Notes under the pieces: model-generated
Seen by the model: the letters and a program-made list of their open reading frames with translations, nothing else
Told to the model about the DNA's origin: nothing
Databases searched by the model: none
Shown: positions 11,121 to 24,600 of the stretch, piece after piece
How positions within the stretch are numbered: position 1 is the first letter of the stretch
How the letters are laid out: each line of letters begins with the position of its first letter
Translations under genes and position numbers: made by a program
Source: Climacium dendroides
Taxonomy: Eukaryota; Streptophyta; Bryopsida; Hypnales; Climaciaceae
Reading direction: 5' to 3'
Length of the DNA stretch: 64,000 nt
Assembly (NCBI GenBank): GCA_950106755.1
Contig: OX467091.1
Location: 12,665,538 to 12,729,537 of the forward strand

Positions 11121-14100
11121 AACCTATACGTGGGAAAAAAATTGAAAAATTTCAGCAACAGTACGTGGTTGAACTCCTAATTCTGACCACAATAGGCTAA
11201 TCTACCTTGTAGTGAAGGGAAGCACCTTTGTACATGCATGTTAATGCAAAATAGACAGTTACTACCTCTTTTGAACTCATTGTGGTTCTTGACCACCTTC
11301 CTTGCTTTCTACAACCGTCCACTTATTTCTTGAATGTCACTTTCACTTGCAACACCATGTTTGTCCCAATTTTACAAAACTCTTCACACCCCACGTGTGA
11401 GCCGTACTATTGGGCGTATAGCAACAAGGTATTGAAGAGCAAGTTACTGTACTGCGTCGTGTTGCTCTACCGACAGTATTCCACACCGCGTTCCTCATGA
11501 ATCATCACTGTTGTTCCGTAAGTTTCATTCCCACTTTCTTTCCTGTTTTCTTGGAGCACCCCGGAGATTTCCTGTTTTCTTGGAGCACCCCGGAGACTGA
11601 CTTGACTGCCGCTCTTCTTTCTTCATTGGGTTCCCAGTCCACCGCATGGCTTTCAACCGGAATACCGGAACTACCGTATCCGACAGAAGAATTTAGCGAC
11701 TCTCTTTTGCAACAGCAACATCATAGCGCCTAGTCGCCTACATTCGCAGACGGGAATCAAGTGACGGAATCAACTCAGGAACTACTATTTCATGTGGGCA
11801 CTGCTGACAATTGTCTGCAGTGGAGTGGGTCGACTGAAGAAAGGGAATGAATTGAAAGCTTTCTTTAGATCGATCCAGCCCTGAATTCCTGTAGCTACTA
11901 CTGACTGACGAGCTTTTCGAAGTTCACGGTACAGTAGAATGATGCCGTACGCAGCAAGCTTGTCGGTAGGACTCGTGTCGATGTCGTCGGCTCCGTAGGA
12001 AAAAAAAGGTCTTTGGGTCAAACTGAAGTAGAAATATCAGCTCAGTCTTTGGAGAAAAAATCAAATCAGCTTCAAGTGGAATGCATGGCGGAGTGAATAG
12101 TCTTTGGAGGAGTTCGAGCGGATTAGGCCATGTGAATCTGGATGGGCGGAGTAGGTACCGAAGATTTTTTTCCATTTACAATTGGGTTAAGGACGGTGTT
12201 CTATTTCCAACCATAACATTATTAACCTTCCCTGGGGGACCCTTAGGAGCCCTCAACAGTAGCCTTGCCAATGACATACCGAGCTCTGACAACTTGGTGC
12301 TACATCACCTCTGCCCAGCCAATGACTTGTGCAACATTATAACTAAACTCTCCCCCCAGGTATATAGGAGGGAATTATACCTCCACTTGGGGGGACGAAA
12401 CCAAGTTGGTTAGCAATGTTATGACCACTTCAAGCAATTCTTCAGCCTATCTGTGGTCATGGGGAAGGTTGAGGAAATTTTCTTTCTTTTTTTTTATCTG
12501 TAGAGAAAAATAGTGTTTTATAATTTTTGACATTTTTCGTCCTCAACAACAAAGTTATCATGAATTTTTTTCTGGTGAAGATTCTACTTGTCCCATTCTC
12601 GATTTGTAGGCAAATCAATTTCCAACCGTAGGTTGTTTACACAACCGGTGTAGGTGATCATTGAATGTGATTTTCATTGTACATATAGTGATCATTTTAT
12701 GCTTTCAATGAGCACCTCGTGGACATTTTTGTTGCTCTTGTTGGCCATGGTGTACTTGAGTTGAGACCCACAATATGGCTGATCAGAAATGGAGGAGCCT
12801 CAACTGTAAGAATGGGTTGACGGTCGGAAGTGGGTCGACTCCTTTACGGCTTACTTGATTCAAGCTCTGTCATTTTGATGAGAAGACTGAGAAGAATTTT
12901 GATTTTCTTGTTGGAAAGAAGTAAGAGTTTGAACCTGGGTGGTTGTTTTCTGAGTGAAGTTTTCCTAGAAAGTGGCGTTTTTGTGTGCCTTCACCTTGAG
13001 GATGCCACTCAATTTTAGTGAAAATTTTGGCTTCGTTGCATTGGTTCAATACTTCAAACCAAATGGGGTACAAAACACTTTGGTTCAAAGCCCAAAGTGT
13101 GAATTCAAAATAGTCCGAGTGTTTTCTTTCAAATATTTGTCTAAATTCAATGACTTAGAAGGTTCATCTCAAAATCAGATTCACAAAAAATAAAATCTCC
13201 AAGGTTTTTTCATGAATAGAAGGGTTTGTGTTATACAAAGAATATAAACCAAACATGCAATACATGTGGTGAGAGTTAAAGGTTTATTTCTCTTCCAAAC
13301 TCAAAATGAATTAAATTTTTGAATATGCTTGGGTTGAAAAAAAAATCACTTCAACTTGCAAATGAAAATAAATAAACGTTTAATTATTGTTACTTGTAAT
13401 ATTGGTCCAATTTAGACTATTGGATGTATTCTTTACATATAAATGAGTCATATGATGTAAAAGAATATGTAAAAAGATATTATTCTTTGTGACCTTCTAT
13501 GTTTGAAGTAAATCGACTAGGCAAAATGTTTGTTGAAGTACATAAAAACTAGAATCAAGTATATTAGAAATTTATGAATTATAAATATGTTGGTTTTAGT
13601 GAAGGATTAGAATTATGTATTAAGTATAAATAATAATTATAATAAATATTTATATGAGTCCCTAATAGCTCAAACTTAATATAATCAAGCTACTTTTGAA
13701 ATTCATAAAATAATATAATACACTCTTCCAATGTATGCATAAATATCATTTATTCATGAAGAGTTTTCTTCTCCTTTCCATTAATATATTACATGAATTT
13801 TTTTGGAGCTATTATCGATGAATACTAATTGGATGAAGTTTACATTTCATAACAATCATCATGTCCCCGGTGGATGGTTGAGTACTAAGGATTTAATATA
13901 GCCTAGTGTTAGTTTTGGATGAAAACAATAAAAGCAAGGTTTAGGAGTTTAATACAATGATTTTTACAATTGTAACCTTGAAATGGTATTGATAGGTATA
14001 TGTTTGATCCTAAACGTAATTAGTTCCTTTGCATACTTATGAAGTAGGATACTTCAATAAATTTAAGCATATTAAATAGTTCTAGAAGTGCATATTGGAA

Positions 14101-14611
14101 ATTTGCTAATGGTTTCCATTTTGAGCTAGCTATTTTGGAAAATAAATTGGATCAATAGTAACCAACTATTGTTTCTCTTTGTGCTATGCTTGTGTTGCGT
14201 GAGCATACTTGCTAAAAACTAAAGTTTCAACAAATTCTTTGTTCAATTTTGTCTCAAATTCTTTGTTCAAATTACTTTCAATTTTTTGTAGGACTTATTG
14301 TAACTTGAGATCTCTCAATTGGAGTGATGAATCTATATAAATTCAAAAATATATATTTTTGAATTTACTTAAATTCATCTTTCTATGAATTATAGATATG
14401 AAACATCATCATTCAAGTTTATGTACATTCATTACCATGTAGTTATACCATCCTAGTTGCTTTGAAATTCTTCTAGAAGATTCTCTAGTGATTCCATCCA
14501 TTCAAAATTGAAGAATATATAATTACAAAACATTCCAAAAACATTTCCTCCAAATCATCATCATGGAAATCAAGCATTCTGTTCAAGGTATTTTTTGAGT
14601 TTTACCAACTA
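11121..14611. other. Intergenic DNA with a GC-richer island
   Basis: 11280-12430 is GC-richer and holds several 60-110 codon frames on both strands, none recognisable. A short direct duplication (CCTGTTTTCTTGGAGCACC, twice) lies at 11541-11591. At 12209-12424 the edges CATAACATTATTAACC and GGTTAGCAATGTTATG are roughly inverted, which could mark a small element, but I cannot confirm a target duplication. 12430-14610 is AT-rich and unremarkable. Confidence 0.35.
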
Positions 14612-14786
14612 ATGGGGAATTTCATTAAAATGGCAAATATTCTGGGACTTTGACATTCCACAGTTCATATCGGGCGGTTTGAAATCTAGTACACTAATAG
14701 ATTTGAGACCGTCCGGTCTGAACTGTGGGAATGGGACACTGTGAAAATAGCACATGGAATATCGCCATTTTAATGAAATTCCCCAT
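14612..14786. mobile_element. MITE, ATGGGGAATTTC family, copy 1
   Basis: Inverted ends begin ATGGGGAATTTC and continue ATTAAAATGGC on both sides, with flanking CTA duplications (14609-14611 and 14787-14789). Internal sequence includes GACCGTCCGGTCTGAA, shared with the copy at 25405-25726. Confidence 0.8.
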
Positions 14787-15354
14787 CTATTTTCCTTTAA
14801 TTCCCATATTGAACCATTTATTCAAGTACTAAGTCCAAATTTTTCTCTCTAAACAGAAATCTTATGGTTTATTTCACCAAATTTTTTTTTAATGTCTTCA
14901 AAATGTTTTTTTTTTTTTTTTTTCCCCCAATAATACTAATCTCCCCAAACATTGATGGAGACCCCAGAAATATAATAACTCGTCCGGCCTGGCCTCGTTA
15001 AGTTATTCCTGGAAGGCTTCGGACTCAGAAGTTTGACCACATAAAGCCACTTCGAATGGTGACTGTGTGAAAGGGTCGACACAGATGTCGAGCGATCAAT
15101 ATAAACTCCTTTCACACTTGCGCACCACCCAAAGTCCAGAAGAGTTGCCTCACTGGAAATTCGTTAGAATATAATAAGATATGAAAATGATGACTTGGAT
15201 AACATTTCCACCACTAGTTATGTCAACTAAGGTAGCCGAACCCTGTAGAAGGTCCATAAAGTCCTTGGCCTCTCAAGGCATCCACTTCTTGAAATGTACA
15301 CTATTTGTACATTTTGCTTTCGAATGCTTCATTAATGTACAAAAAATATTAAGA
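14787..15354. other. Intergenic DNA with a GC-rich patch
   Basis: A poly-T tract lies at 14907-14925. 14960-15160 is GC-richer (GTCCGGCCTGGCCTCG and similar) but fits no tRNA, rRNA or protein family I can recognise. Confidence 0.3.
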
Positions 15355-15540
15355 GTTTTACATTTGATTTGCTTTGACCATTATACTGTAATTTTGTAAG
15401 AACTTACATTTGATTGCTTTGACCATTATACTGCAATTTTGTAAGAATTTACATTTGATTACTTCAATCATTATATTGTAATTTTGTAAGGATTTACATT
15501 TGATTGCTTCAACGATGTTGTAAGAATTTACATTTTTATG
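15355..15540. repeat. Tandem repeat, about 57-bp unit, three to four copies
   Basis: The unit is TTACATTTGATTGCTT, GACCATTATACTG and AATTTTGTAAGAA in order. The last copy is shortened. The open - strand frame over it (15564-15358) is repeat-driven. Confidence 0.85.
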
Positions 15541-16369
15541 GTTTTTAGTAGGAATAGTGTACATTTTATGAGGTGGGGGTGATGCTTCTTGTGACTGCTA
15601 TGTTTTGACTTCAAAAGTTTGTAACTAATTTCACAAAGCTCCCCAAAATGTAAAACGACTTGGGTTTTATTGCCAATTTCATTTGTCTTTCAAAGAAAAT
15701 ATACTAAAAAAATAATTTCAAGAAGTTTAACATCCCTAAATTAAATTCCTGTTCAATGGTGGGTGCTTTATGGACCTCCTACCTTGTTGAATGATGAATT
15801 GGGTTTTCACATTGTGGTTTTGACGTGTATTGCTTTGACGTTGTTGAAAGGTTGAATCTTCAAGTTGCACAAGAAAAAGGGCTCTTACCATATCAACTGG
15901 ACTCAAAAAAACTTCAAGGGTGGAGGTGCAAAAGCTTCATTTTTTTTCACCCTATTTTGTTGTGTTTGGTTTTATATTTCATCACATCTTTTAGCTACTT
16001 TGGAGTCTATGATTCCAATTATGAATTCCAATTTTTCAAATTAGATAATGTTGACATGAATAATTAGTTCTTGCATTTGTCTCTAAGGTGAAAAAAATAT
16101 TAACTTTTGATTTAATATAATTGATAAAAAAAATCCTTTTGTAACATAAAGTGTAAACACTATGGGACATGGAGGAGAAAAAAGGTGGAGAAAGACATTT
16201 TTTTTGAAGAAATAGAAAGAACCTTTGCATTAAAAAAACTTGAAACACAAAATAGCCATGAGGGCTAAACAAATGAATGAAGAAATAAGAGACAAAAAAG
16301 GAAAAGTGAAGAAAACAAACTAAGAGAATAAATAAGAGGGAGGACCCCTTTTGTTTCAAGAGATGCTAG
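15541..16369. other. Intergenic DNA with a dispersed repeat copy
   Basis: 15590-15790 is the third copy of the repeat at 3380-3640 and 5880-6090. 15825-16067 is open on the + strand for 80 codons and 16359-16036 on the - strand for 107 codons; both peptides are low-complexity and hydrophobic without a family signature. Confidence 0.35.
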
Positions 16370-17100
16370 TACCAATCCAGCTAGCTAGGACTAGGATTTA
16401 AGCCAAATACAATCAAACTTGGCCCAAATGTTGGCCACATCTTGTGGCCATTGACAACCCCCAAATTGAGCTTTAAATTAGGCCGCACGACTTGAGTCAA
16501 AGAGAGCATCCTAGATCATTGAATGTGTGAATTCTAGAGGTCATTGCTTATGAGTAAGACCTTGTTGTTCCATGAAATCTAGATAATCCAAAGTGAAGAA
16601 CTACAAAGCAAGGTCCAAATGATCTTAAGGTCTTGCAATTGTTTAGAAGTAGAAGAGCCAAATACGCATTGGGAAAATTCTAGTCTTTCATAAGATCCAA
16701 TGACTAGTTGCACCCCTTTTAGATGATAAAGTATAGATTGGGCATAATCCCAAATTTTTAGGATTCATGGACAAGTGTAAAACCTATGGAATGAGGATTC
16801 TTTGGTATCTAAGTTGTAGCAATTGCATTTCATGTTAATGCTTAGGGCAATCCGAGAAAGATAGTTTGATTGGAGGTGAAAAAAAGAAATAAATAAAAGA
16901 TTCCAAAATCCAAGAAGACATTTAAAATCTTTTTTTAAATAGTCAATTGTTCAAAGAATAAGTGATTGGAATTGAGAAATTTTGAATCCAACATTTCTTT
17001 GATGCCTATTAATGAAGACCTAGCAACAAATGAGATCTATTTTGTACCCTACCATTTATTGCAAGAATATAGGCTCACTTTTAGTATCACTTCAAAAAAA
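16370..17100 (-). pseudogene. LINE retrotransposon relic, zf-RVT C-terminal region
   Basis: Read on the - strand, the segment near 16900-16500 gives a broken peptide with the layout of the zf-RVT domain that ends plant non-LTR (LINE) polyproteins: a Cys-rich stretch (MKCNCYNLDTKESSFHRFY then TCP), a tryptophan (IWDYA), and further on LLCSSSLWII and ISWNNK. Several stops and probable frameshifts interrupt it, and the reverse transcriptase core is not visible, so this is a 5'-truncated dead copy. The assignment rests on the pattern of Cys, His and Trp residues, not on an alignment. Confidence 0.45.
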
Positions 17101-18160
17101 GGTTAGAAATTATTATTTACAATGAAGTATGGTAGATTTGAATTCATATTTGGACTAGAGGAGGAAGAAAAATATAAAATTAATCAATTGCAAAATGAAG
17201 GGCAATTTTTTACATTTGTTCTATGAATTGAAAAATTTGAAATCATTTGCATCCTTGTAAAAATGCTAAAGATTAATTTAGGGTTGGTACATATGTATAT
17301 ATATATATATATATACTATAATATGAAAAGATTCTATAGTATAAAATTGTGCAAAATTTTTAGATTATAGAAACTTATCTAAATCTATAATATAGGCACC
17401 TATACTATAGATGGTAACTATAGTGTAGATTTCTAGACTCATGGGCTCATAGATTTTTGGGATGAGCAAATGACTTTGGGACTTTACAGGTTAAAATAGA
17501 GTCAATTCCTTGTACTTACAATTCGTCCATTATGACCTATGCCAATGAGACCTTGTACTAGAATTGAAGAATTAAACTAAAGTTACACAAAGACCTCCCT
17601 AACAATACTATGATATTGTATTGACTTTTCAACTTATCATAATACATTTGGCCTACTTTTTTGATTGCTAGGTAGACGTGATCTAATGTGGCCCAAACAT
17701 AAAGCACTAACAACACAACTTCATATTCTATGGCCCTTTGAGCAAAGTCATAATCAACATTAAATGCAAATGTTTAGTAATCAGTGTTGATAACCCATGC
17801 TTCTCTTTTATACAACATTTGTTCATTTATCCTTGTAAAATTCACACCTAAACCTTCACAAGAAGCAAAATAGATGAACTTGCCTAGTTAAAGTCCTTAT
17901 TTGAAAATAACCTTCAAACCAATCCCACTCTCAAACCAAACTCCTTTATAGGACATTGATTTATCTTAGTAGTAAAGGAGGAAAATTAGTGTCACCTAAA
18001 AAATTTGTGTCACTAAAATTTTTTATTCTTGTGAAAATTAATACATTACAATAATATATCAACCCATACTAATTCAAAAAATTGTGACTTTATTCATCCA
18101 TAATTGATTAAAGAGCCTATTTTGGACTTTGTAAGTACCACCTTCTATTTAATATTTTTT
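17101..18160. other. AT-rich intergenic DNA with a short AT microsatellite
   Basis: A (AT)n tract lies at about 17297-17315. Nothing else is recognisable. Confidence 0.35.
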
Positions 18161-18730
18161 TTAACCCTTGAAAGACTAAAGAGACTACTTTGATTTTTTG
18201 ATAACTTGAGCAAGATTTGTTGACTTTATAATAAAAAAATTTAGCATAATTTTTTAGGATGGATGTTAATCATTCTAATCTATGTAAAAAACTTTGTTTT
18301 GCATCAATCCAACAAATTTTGCAAAAGTTAGAATTTTTATTTTTATTTTTTTTATTATAAATTTCAATGTCAAAACTACTAGCTAAAAATATATTCTAAA
18401 AAAAATTCATTAATTTTTTTGAATTTTATAAATTCATAACTACTCAAATACATTTGAATTATTCAATTCCAAATAATTAAGTGAAAGTTACGAGGAGTTT
18501 TATTTTGCGGTCAATGAAAGTAGAAAAAACATATGAAGTTGTCTTTTACATTTAGTTTTGAAAATTTTTAAATAAAAAAGGATACATATTGTTTACTAGA
18601 ACATTCTCACCATTGGGATTAACAATCCTCAATTCTTTATAAAAGATTCTAGTGTTTTAGGCTTTTCTTACATTGGATGCTACCTTCCACTTTACAAATA
18701 TGAAATTTTTTCGTAAAATTTTTTTACATA
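18161..18730. mobile_element. Decayed piggyBac-type element, left end
   Basis: TTAACCCTTGAAAG at 18161-18174 matches, in reverse, the right end of the copy at 32950-34183 (CTTCAAGGGTTAA). Further in, GTGAAAGTTACGAGGAGTTT and CACCATTGGGATTA match phrases of 53913-54864. The right boundary is unclear and the copy is strongly diverged. Confidence 0.4.
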
Positions 18731-18978
18731 TATTCTCAACCCGTTTTCTCACATATTGACTAAATTGCACAAGGTATGAGACATGCATGTTTGTTTTTTC
18801 TTTAAAATTTTGTAAGACAAAACTTCATTCTTTAAGAAGGGCAAAAAAATTACTTTCAAAAATTTAGGCACATTGAACTTGTAATTGGTGGTGAATTTTA
18901 CTTTAAAAATTGGAAAGGATGTATTTGAACAAGTTAACTAAAGGATTCTATAATCAAATTTGTTTTGAATAAATATAA

Positions 18979-20250
18979 ATGAAGATTTTAGCTCGGCTTG
19001 CTTTGGATACGTGTATTTTGAAGTTGTTTGAGCCTCTAAAACACTATAGTAAAGTTGGGGTCAAATTAGGGTCCTCCACGAAGAAAGAATGGTTTAGGTT
19101 GGTTAACATTGTTAAGAATATGAGTCAATTTTTTACTTACGTGAAAAAAAACCCCACCTTGGAAGGCGATCTTTTCTACAAATTATAACTAAGTTTACTC
19201 TAAGGTATGTAAAGAAGTATTCATCCCTCTTTCAAGGTGGAATGGTTTAGGCTAATTAACAATGATAAGAATAGGAGTCAACTTTTCACCCATGTGACGA
19301 AAACAAAACCACCTTGGAAGATGAGCTTATCTACAAATTATAACTAAGTTTACTTTTAGGCATGTAAGGAAGCATTCATCTTTCTGCGAAGGAAGAATGG
19401 GTTGCGCTAGTAAACAATGTTATAAAATGTGAGTCAATTTTTTTAAACCCACGTGAGGGAAACAAAATCACCTTGGAAGACGAGGGTCTTCACAAATTAT
19501 AACTAAGTTTACTTTGAGGTATGTAAAGAAACATTCATCCTTTTGCGAAGGAAAAATGGGTTAGGCTAGTAAACAATGTTATGAAATACAAGTCAATTTT
19601 TTATATCCACGTGAGGAAAAATAAACCACCTTGGAAGACGAGGTTCTCTACAAATTATAACTAAGTTCACCCTAAGGTATATAAAGAAGCATTCATCTTT
19701 CCATGAAGGAAGAATGGGTTAGGCTAGTAAACAATGTTATAAAATATGAGTCAATTTTTTATACCCACATGACAAAAACAAAACCACCTTGGAAGTTGAG
19801 GTTCTTTACAGATTATAACTTACAAGTTCACTTTGAGGTATGTAAAGAAGCATTCATCCTTCTGCGAAGGAAGAATGGTTTGGGCTAATAAACAATGTTA
19901 TGAAATACAAGTCAATTTTTCTATACCCATGTGAGGGAAACAAAACCACCTTGGAAGACTAGGTTCTTTACAAATTATAACTAAGTTTACTCTGAGATAT
20001 GTAAAGAAACATTCATCTTTCTGCGAAGGAAGAATGGTTTGGGCTAGTAAACAATGTTATGAAATACAAGTCAATTTTTTTATATCCACGTGAGGGAAAC
20101 AAAACCGCCTTGAAAGGCAAAGTTCTCTACAAGTTATAACTAAGTTCACACCCACACATGTAGGGGAATGGAATTAAGGTTGGTTAACAATGATATGAGA
20201 TATGGGTCGTATTTTTTACCCACGTGAGGAAAACCAAACCGTCTCGGAAG
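18979..20250. repeat. Tandem array of about eight 158-bp units, most with an E-box
   Basis: The phrase CACCTTGGAAG recurs at about 19155, 19311, 19469, 19627, 19785 and 19947, with diverged forms at about 20107 and 20241, giving a ~158-bp period (last interval ~134). Each unit reads roughly: GCGAAGGAAGAATGG, AACAATGTTATGAAATA, GAGTCAATTTTT, a CAnnTG hexamer, ACAAAACCACC, CTACAAATTATAACTAAGTT. The hexamer is CACGTG at 19450, 19608, 20087 and 20221, CATGTG at 19291 and 19928, and CACATG at 19766. Unit one has TACGTG instead. The array ends where the GC-richer leader of the bHLH gene begins. Open frames inside it are repeat artefacts. Confidence 0.92.
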
Positions 20251-21643
20251 ACGGACTCGAACGACTCGCATCACGTAACCAGTCAACGAGGGGACCAGGC
20301 AGCGAGCTCCGTCACGCCTACGGGCTACGTCTTTCGCGAGCTCCACTCAGCAGCAGCAGCGCTCAGCGGCTTTCATTCAACACGGCGAGACGAACGGTAA
20401 CACGCCGAGGTTTCGAGGATGACGTCAAGAGCAGTCAAAGCCTTCTTCTTACACTGAAGGTTCCTTTACTTGTGTAAAAAAGAAAGAAAGAAAGAGCAGT
20501 CAAAGCCCTTTCCAGTCTTCCTTTTTCTCATACCGCCACTTCTGATAGGAAGAGAGAGGTTTCTACAGTGCCCAGAGAACCGGAACATGGGGGGTCGGGG
20601 TCCTCGTCAGCGTTTCGTTGTGGAAGCCTAGCATGTAGGTCACATCACATGCGCAGTGAGAACCCACGCGAAAGCAGGAAACGTGCCTATTTCGAATTTA
20701 CAAAATTGGATCTCCCTCTCAAAACCACCAGACCGGGCGCCAGACACCTTGGAACTCCCACCTGGACACAGAAGACAGTCAGTCGCGCTCTGGGGCTCTT
20801 ATCAAAGCTTGTGCTCACTACGGACAACAAGCTCTGACTCTCGCGCAGGCTTGAGCTTCAATCCTCGGTCCGAGCTATTGTGTTTTTTTTTGGAAACAGG
20901 CACACAATTTTGTTGTACGTTGCGAAAAGCTTCGTAGTAGTTTCGAGTGTGTGATCGCTCGACCTGCTCGTTCTAGCTTAAGTTTGGGTGGTGGTCAAGT
21001 TTTGGTTGCAATTGAAACAATCAAGCGAGTAGAAAAGATCGAAGGAGTTTGGGTCGCAACTGAATCAATCAATCAACCCCCGCTTTAGAAAGACGTTGCA
21101 AATTGAATCACTGAATCACTAGCTAGTGTACTCGTTAAGTCATTTCGGAAGAGTTGAATCCAGCCAGGGGAGTTCTAGGTGTTGAATTTTGCGCGATGAG
21201 TTGAGTTAGCAGCACCTTGTCCAGAAAGTGAGTCCGAGTGGTAGTTTTGGGGTCTTTGGTTGTCACTGACTGCTATGCTAGCGCTTACATTGAGTGCGGA
21301 ATTGATGAATTCCAGCCTTTCCACTGTGCACTTGTCAAAGTTCAATTCATCGAACGGGGCCTAGGTACTGAATTCTCAAGCTAGATCCGAGAAGTGAGTG
21401 GAGGGCAGTAAGTAGCTGACAATGCAGCTTCACTGCCCATTTGCGTGAGGCTTTGGGTTTCCAATTCCCGATGTAATCAAAGACTCTCTGTTTCTCGGTT
21501 AGGTCAAAATTACGTAGAATTCGACAGGTTCACATTGAGAGTACTACCAGTGAGATTTCCCAAGAGCGTACAACCAATTCGGCTCGTAAATTCATTACTT
21601 GGAGACTGACTAGGATTGCAGAAGCTCAATCATCCCTTTGAAA
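20250..21643 (+). promoter_or_regulatory. Probable promoter and 5' leader of the bHLH gene
   Basis: GC content and CpG frequency rise sharply from about 20235, directly after the repeat array, and stay raised to the start codon at 21644. A GAAA microsatellite lies at 20479-20500. Several short open frames (for example 20202-20477, 20568-20837, 20656-20937) are not conserved-looking. The transcription start and any leader intron cannot be placed from sequence alone. The last unit of the array contributes a CACGTG at 20221-20226. Confidence 0.45.
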
Positions 21644-24600
21644 ATGAGTTACGGAACCAGCAGTGGCAATCCAGGGCCGTCCAGACAAGTTGGAATTCAG
21701 CATGTGCAGAAGAAGCTGCACAGCTTATTGGAGCACCTGCACTGGTCCTACGTGGCTTTTTGGTCTTTCAATCCCCAGTCAAGGTTAACCCTTCCCACTC
21801 CCCTTTCAAGTCCCAAAAAAAAGAAAAGGAAAAGGAATCAATTCAATCCAAAGCCTTTAATTGGGTCTCTTATTACATGATCGGTGATTAATAAACTTCA
21901 GAGCTATGTAAGCAGTCTTCTAATGTAAAGAATCGCCTCTTGACCCTCTGAAGTAGAGCAATTTTACTCAAGAGGGACAGAAAATTTCGAGAATGATTAG
22001 AGCATAGATTGATACTCAATTTACTGATGGATCTACGACCTCAGATGTGAATTGCGTTGCTGCTTAGGAAACTAATTCTCAATGCTTTGTATAGTTTGGG
22101 AAGCAGGGCTAAAAAATTTGAGTACTGAATTTGTTGCACATTTTGTTCAGGATCCTGGAATGGACAGAGGGTCACTTCTCGGGGAATTCACCTGCCCAGA
22201 GCAACGCAGAAGATTGGAATATTCATCTTTTCAATTTGCTGAAGACGTGCACATTCACTCCAGGCCGAGGGTAAGATCTTGCTGTGTCATTTCCACAGAT
22301 TTGGAAGTAGGAAAAACCTAAAACCACGCTGAGTACAGTTCCTGTTTACAAGACTGGCCAAATTTCTATAGTTCTTGTTAGCATTTTGAAAGAGGATTCC
22401 AACGCACCACAGTAAAAACCATTTGGATTTTAAGAGCAATAGTTATGAAAGATTCAAAATTTTGATCTGTAATTGACCTAAAACCAACACAAGCTTTGAT
22501 GTTTAGGTAGTTTGAACATACTCGTCCATCATATGTACCCTAAACCCTAGCATCAAAGCTTCTGTTGGTTTTTTAGGTCAATTACAGATCAAAATAGTTT
22601 GGGGTTTAGTTTAAACATGCTATTCTCACATGTACTCATTATCTATAATTTTGAGGTATTGGAATTGGTTCTCAAAAGGATAGTGTTTCTCAGAGAAGAT
22701 TCAGTTGTTGATTGATCTTGATGGGAAACCCAATTGAAGACCCTATTTTGTTTTTCAATTCTATTTTGACAAAGTCAGAAAATTCTTAGTCTGAAAGGTA
22801 CACCACAGATATGGCTACAATATACAAATTCTTTCATTATTGTTTGCCTGATAAAATGTCTCATATGTGAATTTGCAGGTCTGTAGGCATGGCATATGCA
22901 AAACAGGGGAACCTCTGGATGAATGGGCCATCGGTGCACCAGTATGCAGGATCCGAAGTGCAAGCCAGATTTTTGGAACGCGCCAGAATTGAGGTGCGGT
23001 GTCAAAGCTTATCTTCTGAATAGAAACAATTGTTTGCCTCTACTTTAGAATTTGTCACAATTATCCGCAATTAGTCACTCCCATTCCTTGTTTTAGAAAA
23101 CTTGGCACCTGGCAGGGGTTTATGATTCCTTCTACAGTAATTGATAGAGCGCTGACAATCTTTCCTGTATACAGACTGCGGTATACATTCCATTGGCAGA
23201 GACCGTGCTGGAGCTTGGAACTTCTAAAAATGTGAGCACGTAGTACCTGATTTCGGTACTTTCCTGAATATTTTCTTGAGAGTTTTGCGGGTATATCTCT
23301 ACACTGATTTATAGGGCACCTGCAAATTAGTGTCACAACAAAGCTTTTTTTTCTGTTTTTTTTTTTTTTCTTGTAAAAATCTTGTGAAAATCTGTAGAGT
23401 ATGATCCCCTTTGAGATTTCTTCAATCATCTAGCAGCATGGAAATTTTCAGTTGATGAATCCTTGAGTTCTCAGACTTAAGTGTCATGTATAAACACAGG
23501 TGGCTGAGGATATGCAGCTCATGAACAGAATCCGTGACTTGATGTGGGAACACATCTTGCCAGTGCTTGGGTATGCCCAAGCTCCTCCACATGTTTCTCA
23601 ATCGCCTCTTGCTCCGTTGTTGAGCTATGAGCCACATGAATTTCTGAACCAGGACTTCGAGCTCAACGAGCAGACAAGAAGGTATTGCAACGTAACATTT
23701 CCAGCTACATGTTTTCTTCTGAAATCTTCCTAGTTGTAACTAATGTAGCAAACACCAGATTTCCAGTAAAATTTGACTGTTTCAGAAATTTTAGACTTCG
23801 AGAAGAGAATCTTAATTTCCAATTCTTCAGAGTTAGATCACTATGAGCATTCCAATGATACATTTTCAAATTGTCACCACACATTCTCTCCAAGTTCCAA
23901 ATTCTATGGTAATTCTCTGAGGCTGGATCGCACCAAGTTTAAGTCGGAAATAATTGGTTCCTCTTCGTGTTTGCAACAGAGCGCCTAGCTTGAACATCGA
24001 CGACATGCTTTTGCAACACCCGGGTGACGCGGAATTAGGGCTTACCAGCTGTGTTCCTACCGAGCCAACGTGGATGTCATCGCCCACAACATCACACATG
24101 CGTCCAACATCGAACCTCTCTTTACCAGTTTCTGCGGCGAGTCATCAAATGCTGATGAGGTTTGAGGCCTACAGATCCCTATCCGGCACCACTTCTTCCA
24201 GTTTGAGCAGCCTGGAAGATACCTCCGTCAAGCATTCTGTGGACTCCCCGGAGCGGAGCATCTCCCTCATGGCACTCTCCAGCCAGCGCCACAACTCCCA
24301 TAACTGTGCAAGCTCATCTGCAAGAGGGTAAGCCTTACGAATTTTAAACCGATATGTAGGAGTGTGATTATTGTTAGATTACTGTAGAGCTTCAAATGGA
24401 GAGATCAATTTGGGTGTAAGTGCCAAATCTGATGAGATCAAGTTTTTGTCACTATTTAGATGTTTCTTTAATGCAATTTCGAAGTGAAGTTTTATGCAAT
24501 TTCAAAGTAGAGCACTGTAAGTGTTCTATTTTATGAATTGTTCTAACAAGAGGGGAAATTTCAATTCGGTGATGATACCAGAGAAACACCATCGCACAGT

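Noticed and set aside
10954..11145. 63-codon + strand frame with a 24-residue repeat
   Set aside because: A 72-bp tandem repeat keeps frame by arithmetic; no start context or family.
12209..12424. Possible small transposon with CATAACATT edges
   Set aside because: Only ~15 bp of imperfect inverted similarity and no clear target duplication.
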